Below are positions 30,510 through 37,500 of a stretch of 37,500 nucleotides of DNA, piece after piece. Made by a program: the position numbers and the translations under genes. This stretch comes from Cristatella mucedo (Eukaryota > Bryozoa > Phylactolaemata > Cristatellidae). The stretch is from contig WPIO01000020.1 of the NCBI GenBank assembly GCA_009760855.2, forward strand, positions 3,767,501 through 3,805,000. Direction: 5' to 3'. Numbering within the stretch: position 1 is the stretch's first letter; the number at the start of each line of letters is the position of its first letter. Under the pieces are notes generated by a model that saw nothing but the letters and a program-made list of their open reading frames with translations, searched no databases and was not told the DNA's origin.

Positions 30510-31345
30510 ATCATTGTCCTTTTCAGCATCTTGTATTGGATAGCAGCTGCTCAAGCACGGGCCGGCAGTGCACCAGCCGATAAAGTGGGCCCGGCCAATC
30601 AAACTCGCGGTAGTTAGCAGCATCTTTTCTTATTCAATTTTCTGTATTGTTAGTCGCCACTTGCAGCAGAGGGTCGTGTTGTACTGGCTAGTTGCCAAGA
30701 TGTTGCAGCACCCAGTACCACGCCTGGGCTGAGCTTGAGTTTTTAGTTCCTGCTTTGTCAGCAATACCCTAATCATATCTGCTCTTCATAAAAAAGGAGC
30801 TGACTCAGCAGCAGGCAGAAGCCATAGCAGCAGCCGAGAGGGACACATGGCCCATTGTTGAGTGGTCTCGGGCACTCTCCTTTAGAGGAGGAGTGACTGC
30901 TCAAGCTCTAGCTGCTAAGCAACCAGCTCCAGGTACTTGAGCTGCGATCAGCAAGGCAGCTATAAGAAGGAATAGGTAAGGAAACATCTGGCAACTGCCG
31001 GCAGCAAACCAGTCACAAGCTTAGCATTTCCAGACTTAAGTCAGTATTGCATGAGACCAAACCCTTTCAGCAGGCAGGTGAAGCCCCACCCACCCCACCC
31101 CACTGCAAGCCGCCTGCCTGCGGTTGGCCTGGTGGCTGGCACTCAAAACTGTATTTCAATGTGGGTACGGTGGCGGTGGAAAAAAAAAGCAAGGCCGCCT
31201 GTCAGGGCCAACTCGAAGACAGGGCATACTGTGTGGGGGTGTGGCTTGGTGGAGGGGGAGCTGATCGAGATCCTATTAGACAACTTCCCAGAAAAAGCGC
31301 TCCTCGAGAGAGAGATCCTCAGGCAGCAAGAGACAATATAGCAGC
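30510..31345. other. Unassigned DNA
   Basis: Rich in GCAGCAG short runs near 30810-30835. No gene signal is supported. Confidence 0.4.
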
Positions 31346-31346
31346 A

Positions 31347-31350
<4 letters not shown>

Positions 31351-31426
<76 letters not shown>

Positions 31427-31453
31427 GAAAGCGGAATACTGACGGTATAAGAT
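31351..31453. repeat. (GA)n array with the shared 29-bp unique end
   Basis: About 37 GA units (31351-31424) are followed at 31425-31453 by the sequence also seen at 28129-28157. Here the end ATAAGAT is immediately duplicated (ATAAGATTATAAGAT). Confidence 0.85.
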
Positions 31454-31753
31454 TATAAGATGGACCAGCGGTCGGTCCACGCCTGCTGCTGCTTCTCTAA
31501 GAATGTGTACTTTTAATGAGTGGCTAGATGAAAGTTACTTAAATTCTCGCAATCTAGAGTAGGATTCTTCATGAGTGGCCTGATGTTCGCTGCTTCAGAG
31601 AGAAAGGGACTTCACAGAGAGCCAGGGACATATTTAGAATATGTGTTACGGTCAGCGGCAATACAAACTAACAGAACTGTGCAAACATTATTTAATATCA
31701 TGCAAGAAATTTCATCTAGTGAGCAGCAATCGTTCAATTTTCCTTTAAGAGTT

Positions 31754-31799
31754 CTCGGGAGCTCCCAGAAGCTGCAAAAGCTTCTTGGGAGCTCCCGAG
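31754..31799. repeat. Near-perfect 20-bp-arm hairpin
   Basis: CTCGGGAGCTCCCAGAAGCT (31754-31773) pairs with 31779-31799 across the 5-nt loop GCAAA, with a single bulged base. Each arm also contains the short palindrome GGGAGCTCCC, so alternative foldings are possible. Confidence 0.85.
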
Positions 31800-32595
31800 C
31801 TTGGTTGTGAGCACCCGGTTGCTTAGCCGGTCACTGCTGCCGGACTCCAAAAAGGCTGCTGCAGACTGTGCAGACTGCGGCTGAATCGCTGAGTCCACGC
31901 TCTCCTGATCTGACCTGGCATACTCACTGTGTGGCACCTTGGCCAATAACCGACCGAACGACCCTCGGTCCCACACTGCATGCAGTGCTGAGCCAGCGAT
32001 CGGTCGGTGCACAGTCGCTAGCTCCCTTGCTGTGACGACTCGAGCTCCGTCGGCCGAACTTGCTCGCCTCGCCCGCATCGGCAGCAGCAGTAGAAGCTTT
32101 TTAGCACAGCAGCTCCGTGCGAAGGTTTGCTTTTCGCCCGAGCAGCAGCAGCACCTCGACACCTAGCGAAGAAGCCAGGATTCCGACTAGGTTAACTGCC
32201 AGACCGCGACCTTTCTAGAGGCAGCCAATCGCTGGAAGGCTTACTGCATGCAGGTCAGCTTAGATGGCTTCGGCAGCAGGCATCAGCACTGGTAAAGTGC
32301 AGTGTTCCCGACAATAACTGGGCAGGAGCACGTGACCAGCACTGCAGTGTGCCACTGGTCTGCTGGATTGGCATACGAGCTCAAATTTGCCTAGGTACAG
32401 TGAGTTCAGTTTGAAGGTACAGACCGTAGTGCACCAGGTACAGACAGTAGTGTGCCTCGGCTGTTGGTTACAAGCTCCTTGTCGTTAACTTAGAAATCAG
32501 CATCTATTAGGGTCACACGCATGCATGCACCAATGCTCGTGCACGCACACATACACACACATGAGCAAACGCCTACACACACACATTTCCTAAGC
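31800..32595. other. Unassigned DNA
   Basis: A short direct repeat GGTACAGAC.GTAGTG occurs at about 32416 and 32439, and ACAC runs lie at 32545-32585. Frames open on both strands near 31.8-32.16 kb have no recognisable product. Confidence 0.4.
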
Positions 32596-32599
32596 ATAA

Positions 32600-34262
32600 A
32601 CAGACAGCTGTAGTAATAATATTAACCAAAGAAGACATTTGCAAAGCACCCTCAGAGAATCTAAATCTCTTTCTAGGCACTTTACATACGCTGAAAAGAA
32701 AGGGTGTGAATATGATTAACGATAGCACGTCCAATGCAAGCATGCATAAGTACACTAAGAACAACTCACAAGGATCTAGCGAATGCAGTGAGGAACATGT
32801 GCGTTTTTTAGCTTCTTTTAAAATTTTGTCTGGTCAGAGGATGTCGGGACGTCAACCGTGAGTTCCTGGCTTTCGGTGCATACCAAGGCATGATCTCCAT
32901 AGGACTTGAAGCTGGTTTGGCGCACAGCTAAGTGACTTGAGTCAGAAGAGAAGGTGGTACGACGCCTAGTCAGACTGGTTCGAGTGTAGATCTGATCGGT
33001 AGGCTGGAGCCAAAGAATGAAGGGACCTAAAAGTGAGTGACATAACTTCGAAGTCGAGAGGGTGCTTGACGGAGAGCCTGTGCAGGGTTGAGAGAAGTGG
33101 TGTAATGAGGCAACTGCGATGATCGCGACAGACAAGACTGGCTGCAGTTTTTTGCACCAGCTGTAAGAGCGTGATTGTACAGGCCAGAAGACCTGCACAC
33201 AGTGAGCTACAGAAGTCGAGACAAGATGTGAAAAATGCATGGATCAGCCTGGAATTGGTTGCCCTGTCTAAGCAGGCCCAATGTTTTGCCATGCTCCGTA
33301 GCTGAAAGTAGGCAGACACTGATTGTGGAGCTGATCTGGGCGGCTAGAGAAAGATCACTGTGGAGCAGGACGTCTAGATTTCGAGCATAGCCCACAGAAG
33401 ACACGGTGGACGAGCCCATTTTAAGGGGTAGGTTTTCACTGTTCCAAGTAACACTATAGTTTTTGCATATCTAGTAAGTTGATTTTATCATCAGTCAATT
33501 TGAGAAAGTTTGCAGCCATTCAAGTGCGAATGTCTGCAATGCGGGCCATAACAGAGTTGAGAGAGTTTGACCTGGTAGAACCCAAAGTCTGGAATTCTCT
33601 TCCGACTGGTGTCACAACATCCCCCTACTTGACCTTGATTTAAAAAGAAGCTAAAAACATATCTATTTATCACAGAATTTAGTGGGTCCATTTAATTCGT
33701 CTTATTTGAGCTTATATGTTCTGACACTGTGCTGCCACTAACCATATTTGCATGCTGACCCTGTGCATATCACCTCTAAAAACACCTCTAATGTTAGTTG
33801 TCATTGAGCATGCTAACACTAACCATTCAATCATGCTTCCTTTGCAGCATATTTAAAGTACTTAGAAAGAGATCAAGTTCTCCGAGGGTGCTATTATTAT
33901 TATTATTATTATTCTTGACTCTGGGGGATCAAAGCATAGTTACAGCCTAATGTCATTGGCATAGAAGTGAAAGACAAGATTGTGCTTGGCGATAACATCG
34001 GCAAAAGGGAGAGTATAAATTGAGAAAAGAAATACACCAAGCACAGAGCCCTGTGGTAACTTCCTCCCAACTTGAGTGGCTCTTCGGATGATTGTCCCTC
34101 TACAATAATGCTCTGGAGGCACCCACCGAGATTTAGCCTAAAACATATCAGTGCCTTTCCGGTTATTCCCTAGGCAAGGTGGGAGGTGCTCGAGGACTTG
34201 CTTGATCGACAGTATCAAACGCTGCCGAAAGATCAAGTAGATTCGAACAGAGAGATTCTATC
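32600..34262 (-). mobile_element. CR1/L2-like LINE, minus strand, interrupted by a younger LINE end
   Basis: Read 34262 to 32600, the fragment starts in the RT core with LLDLSAAFDTVDQ (around 34230), then LPQGSVLG and FHFYAND (34080-33950, where the catalytic YADD has become YAND), and LCFDPPES. It breaks at about 33920, resumes at about 33565 with NSVMARIADIRT, a stop, then MAANFLKLTDDK, ARNLDVLLHSDLSL, FFTSCLDFCSSLCAGL, LHRLSVKHPLDFEVM and SLHSLAPAYRSD. The 3' UTR and family tail end it (32695-32600, AATATTATTACTAC at the end). Several frameshifts and stops make it inactive. The break holds a plus-strand LINE end. Confidence 0.85.
33567..33917 (+). mobile_element. CR1/L2-like LINE 3' end inserted into an older LINE
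   Basis: It starts with coding sequence for PKVWNSLPTGVTTSP (about 33578), the last conserved block of the ORF, continues through the 3' UTR (TTTAGTGGGTCCATTTAATT, CATATTTGCATGCTGACCCT) and ends with the family tail and seven ATT units. It is 5'-truncated, lies in the opposite orientation to its host LINE and divides that LINE's RT domain. Confidence 0.85.
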
Positions 34263-34270
34263 TAAGTCTG

Positions 34271-34409
34271 CCCTGGTTTGGCCCAGGGGTTAAGGTGCTG
34301 GCCTTAACGACCTAGGGTCAAGGTGAAAGCATTTGATGATCGAGGTGGCGCTCGAGCCCTGTGAAATATATGAAGGGCGTGGATTGAGATTATGTTCTCT
34401 CAGGGCGCA

Positions 34410-34412
<3 letters not shown>
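34271..34412 (+). mobile_element. SINE-B copy (tRNA-derived SINE with LINE tail)
   Basis: Box A-like TGGCCCAGGGGTTAAGG (34279-34295) and box B-like GGCGCTCGAGCCC (about 34346-34358) form the tRNA-like head. The rest (GAAGGGCGTGGATTGAGATT, then ATGTTCTCTCAGGGCGC) is a version of the LINE 3' tail. The element ends directly in a (CA)n array. It sits next to the 5' broken end of the minus-strand LINE at 34.26 kb. Confidence 0.8.
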
Positions 34413-34483
<71 letters not shown>

Positions 34484-34506
34484 ATATATATATATATATA
34501 TATATA
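34411..34506. repeat. (CA)n-(TA)n compound microsatellite
   Basis: About 35 CA units (34411-34481), then about 12 TA units (34483-34506). The array begins exactly at the 3' end of a SINE-B copy, so it may have grown from that element's repetitive tail. Confidence 0.97.
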
Positions 34507-35954
34507 CATACACACCGGAAGCAATGCTGAATCTATGGAGCAACAATTAGCTCTAAGACCCGACAGGAACTTACTTGCTAAGTTTGAAGTTTCAAGAGTT
34601 TTGCTGCTCTGACACTACTCGCTCTAGTGTCTTTGAGAAGAACTGCAGGTAGGGAGACTAAGCTGGAAGTAGCATGAGTTCTACTGGTCTAGCATGGCCT
34701 TCTCTGTGAGTGACCTAACAACCTCAAGCTAGCACGAACTGTTATAATCCGTTAAGAATGGAAGGAGTCGGCATGCTCGACCGCAGACGGCACCGACGAC
34801 GTACGGGTACGTAAGTGGTCAGAGCCCCGGCGATGATGATCTATCGATGATGATCTATCGATGATGCTCAGTGCGGTGCCGTGCTGCAGCTGAGGCGGTT
34901 TCGGCTTCCGCTGCCATTACCACTACTACCACTGCTCTGCAGGGCAGGCAGTGGGCTCGACAGGTGCTTCCGGTCTACTTGCATTCGCTGAGGATACTCG
35001 CAGCTTTCTTGCGTACGTTTGAGGAATGGGCAGCACCGACGTCTCTGTCAATCCTGCAGCTGCTTGCACGTCCGGGCAGCTGTCCCGAGAACGCTTGAAC
35101 GCTGGCTTCATGCAACGAGCGAGCTCAGGCTATCGTAGGCAGTCGCCCTCTCAGTTGCCCTCAGCCTGTTTCTCTTCCTCTACATCATCGGGCGCCTTGC
35201 GTTGACAGCTGCCTACTCTGGCAGCTGTCAAACAGTTACCATGGAGGATGGCAGCCTTGCAATGGCAGGCTCAATGGCTTATTGCAAACAGACGACCGAT
35301 GGTGGGTGGGAGGATGCTTCCGGCTGTCAGCAGCGTGTGCGAAAACCGACCTTGAATGGGCAAAGTGAAAAGTGGACTCGCTGTCGGCTTGCCACGGCCC
35401 CCCCCCCGGCTTGGCATCATACTGAGTAATTCGCATAAGCATGCCACCGACGATGCATGGATTTGAGCTAAGGTATTTCATTCACTTATAATTAGCGATA
35501 TGTTGTACTACTGTGCACTCCTAAACCATCAGACAGGCCGATATTTGTGGCTGCATAGGCTGTGGCTGCTCTCCTCGGCAATCTAGATTCGTCTGACGAC
35601 CAGAGCAGACTTTGTCAGTGCTGCTGCATTAATGATCGAGCACCCTACGTAATTATGAAAGTCGAGGTTGGGGCATACCAAACTTAAGTCCAATAACGAA
35701 TTCTGGGATGCTTAATCTGTTACTCCGAGTGCTCATGCTCAGGCCTGGACTGAAAGCTGTGCAAGAAGCCTTTAGCTCAGAGGTGTGCAAACGGTGCCTG
35801 GCATTCACATTATCAGAGAAAACTTTGGAGCTACATGCCCCTCCAGGAAGGCAGCAGTGCAGTGTCGGATGGCAAGACCACTCGAGCCTCCAGCCCATGC
35901 TCTCAAGCATAGTGATAGTGCAAGGAGTCTCACTATAAGGAGACAGTTAGCTAA
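34507..35954. other. Unassigned DNA with a 14-bp tandem repeat
   Basis: CGATGATGATCTAT is repeated in tandem at about 34832-34866. Frames at 34871-35098, 35202-35429 and 35708-35938 are open but unrecognised. The first ends without a clear splice site. No gene call is made. Confidence 0.4.
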
Positions 35955-36107
35955 TTAAAAAGCCCCATTTATGTAGTGGCAGAAGTGCCTCTTAACGGCA
36001 GTCACCACTGCTTGCAGTGGACAATAAAGGATCGCCTACTGCACGACTCGAACCCACTACCCGGGTCGGAAGGAGCTAGCGCCTTACCCCTGGGCTACGA
36101 TCCACTT
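35955..36107 (-). mobile_element. SINE-A copy (tRNA-derived SINE), best preserved
   Basis: On the minus strand, box A is TAGCCCAGGGGTAAGGCGCT (36097-36078) and box B GGGTTCGAGTCG (36055-36044), both near the polymerase III consensus. Next come TAGGCGATCCTTTATTGTCC, a hairpin CCACTGC/GCAGTGG (36005-36020), TGACTGCCGTTAAGAGGC and an AT-rich end. The tRNA-like head is intact enough to suggest a Pro/Lys/Arg-like tRNA ancestor, but the acceptor stem is lost, so I cannot assign it. It directly abuts a plus-strand LINE 3' end. Confidence 0.85.
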
Positions 36108-36111
36108 CCAC

Positions 36112-36307
36112 TAACCACATTTGCATGCTGACCCAGTGCATGTAACCCCTAACCATGTTATTCATTTTGTTTGTTTTTCAAGCATGATTTTACTTACTAT
36201 TCTATTGCGTATCACTTTGCAGCAAATGTAAAGCGCCTAGAAAGAGATTAAGTTCTCTGAGGGCGCTTTATCAAGTGCAATATTATTATTATTATTATTA
36301 TTATTAC
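36112..36307 (+). mobile_element. CR1/L2-like LINE 3' UTR and tail, closest to consensus
   Basis: CACTAACCACATTTGCATGC starts in the 3' UTR and matches the UTR of the LINE at 8.1 kb almost base for base. It runs through GCAAATGTAAAGCGCCTAG and TTAAGTTCTCTGAGGGCGCT to (ATT)n at 36283-36307. No coding sequence remains. On the right it meets a minus-strand LINE fragment. Confidence 0.9.
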
Positions 36308-37010
36308 GATTGTGCATGAACCTGTCCACGTTCACCGTGGCATGACGGATCTGCAACATGCTCAAGCATTCCTGCTTTTGAGAGAGATCTACTGTGCTCT
36401 ACTGTGAGTGCTGACTGGCGAACATCGGTGCTGGATGTGATGGGGCTGATGGAGCTGACGTGGTCGTCTAGAGAAACGTCACGTTGGAACAGGGCATCCA
36501 GATTGCGTGCCGATTCAGCAGGCAATACGCTACCGAGCCTATCTCGAGGCTAGGATTTGCTCTCTTTATAACTTTACATATGCTATAAAAGAAGCACCAC
36601 TTTCTAATGAGTGGCCTTTTTAAATGGGCCAGCGACAAGACCAGAGGCTAAACATATTTATGTTAGTTATGCATGGCAGCAACCAATATCATGCACCACA
36701 AAAGAAGAACTGTGGGTCTATAGGATCTAGACGGCTACCGGTCTTCTTAGACTGAGAGGGGAACTTCGAGATAATGTCACTAGTGGCTGGCTTGAATTTA
36801 GACATTGAGGTGCTGCAAGGAATTGAAGGAGAGCAGTCCAGTGGGAATGTCACCTCGGGGATAGACTCTCCGATCTCGTCTATCTTTCTGACAAAGAAGC
36901 TAGAAAAGTAATCTGCTAGATCGCCACAAGAATCACAAGGCAACGTGCTGACCTGGGAGCAGCTCGGTTTCCGGATTTTGAGCCAAGAGACTCACTCGAT
37001 ATGCTTGTAT
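36308..37010 (-). mobile_element. CR1/L2-like LINE fragment lacking the RT core
   Basis: Read right to left: LPCDSCGDLADYFSSFFVRK and KIDEIGESIPEVTF (36943-36830), typical of the linker between endonuclease and RT, then a jump at about 36690-36560, then ESARNLDALFQRDVSLDDHV (from about 36520), which lies after the catalytic domain. The RT core blocks seen in the 34-kb copy (AAFDTVD, PQGSVLG, YADD) are missing, so there is an internal deletion. It ends abruptly at the (ATT)n of the plus-strand tail. Confidence 0.7.
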
Positions 37011-37500
37011 CGACTTGCCTTAATAGGTTCAGACGAAAGACGAGTCTCGAACAGAGCACTCCAGAGGTTACTTGTGTTCAACTTCGTAGCTCTACGTGTA
37101 GAAGCTGGTGATACTATGCTGATTCCGAAAATTAAAGACCACCAGTGCTTAGAGCATTTCAACAACCGGGAGGCTATGCGATCATCGATATTACCCCTCT
37201 CAAGGCCCACAGGACTCATTGGTTGTCAGTGCTTCACCTCCGGAAGGAAGTGGCAGAACGGCAAAGACCAAAGGATAGCAGTGGAAGGGAAGCATCTGTC
37301 AGTGCTTCCGGCACGGCACCAAATAGCAGGCAGAGACTCCAAGGGAGACTAGTCGAACCCGGTGGGAGACCGTCGGTGGCGACCTTCTGGTTGATGATTA
37401 GGCTTCTTAAAGCTGAAATCCAGTCGCAGCTAATGTTCCACGCACGTTCATGACACGGATATGTTGTTTTGTCAATCTGCAATCCTACGAACAGCACGGC
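37011..37500. other. Window end, possible upstream continuation of the LINE
   Basis: Minus-strand frames stay open in parts (37219-36992 and 37497-37234), and LWSALFETRLSSEP could belong to the LINE upstream of the linker. I see no conserved endonuclease block, so the assignment is uncertain. Confidence 0.25.

Noticed and set aside
30391-30583. Leu-rich membrane protein
   Set aside because: The poly-Leu stretch is encoded by an interrupted CTG repeat and has no coding context.
36044-36097. Functional tRNA gene on the minus strand
   Set aside because: The sequence is repeated elsewhere with a non-tRNA 3' body, and no acceptor stem can be formed, so it is a SINE head.

Overview
The window looks like nuclear DNA from a metazoan, probably an invertebrate or other non-mammalian animal. 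It has a spliced protein-kinase gene with canonical GT-AG introns, many decayed non-LTR retrotransposon pieces of the CR1/L2 kind, tRNA-derived SINEs, abundant long (GA)n/(CT)n microsatellites, and CpG-rich blocks alternating with AT-richer DNA. There is no sign of operons, Shine-Dalgarno sites or other bacterial organisation. I cannot name the species.

One gene is secure: a PIM-family Ser/Thr kinase on the + strand, five coding exons between 12578 and 14776, predicted at 348 aa with all catalytic motifs intact. It sits just downstream of a long CpG-rich block (about 9.5-12.1 kb) that probably includes its promoter and 5' UTR. Its 3' flank carries an AU-rich instability-type nonamer and a plausible ATTAAA poly(A) signal near 15.75 kb, so the mRNA may be short-lived, as known PIM mRNAs are. 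Two introns contain strong inverted repeats.

Most of the rest is mobile-element debris. One CR1/L2-like LINE family recurs as coding fragments (7.3-8.3 kb +; 32.6-34.3 kb - ; 36.3-37.0 kb -) and as short 3' tails (0.6, 6.7, 7.2, 20.7, 21.2, 29.2, 33.6-33.9 and 36.1-36.3 kb) with a conserved stem-loop and ATT-rich ends. At 32.6-34.3 kb a younger + strand LINE 3' end is inserted in an older - strand LINE. A tRNA-derived SINE family (called SINE-B here: 8.7, 24.0, 34.3 kb) carries a version of the same tail and so probably used the LINE's reverse transcriptase. A second tRNA-derived family (SINE-A: 1.0, 4.2, 36.0 kb, perhaps 9.4 kb) has a different 3' body with a hairpin that keeps its pairing while its sequence changes.

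Layout: 0-6.7 kb, CpG-rich and mixed non-coding DNA with two SINEs, two minisatellites and a LINE tail; 6.7-8.8 kb, LINE and SINE-B; 8.9-12.5 kb, CpG-rich upstream block; 12.5-15.8 kb, PIM gene; 15.8-18.0 kb, unassigned DNA with one possible exon; 18.0-23.3 kb, microsatellite-rich; 23.3-25.6 kb, unassigned plus SINE-B; 25.6-27.0 kb, second CpG-rich block; 27.5-27.7 kb, long inverted-repeat element; 28-31.5 kb, GA arrays with a shared flank and a degenerate CCCTAAA-like tract; 31.5-37.5 kb, nested LINE/SINE region. The most notable observations are the shared LINE/SINE tail structure, the compensated SINE-A hairpin, the long inverted-repeat element, and the two GA microsatellites followed by the same 29-bp sequence. 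I do not see a clearly new multi-gene system.
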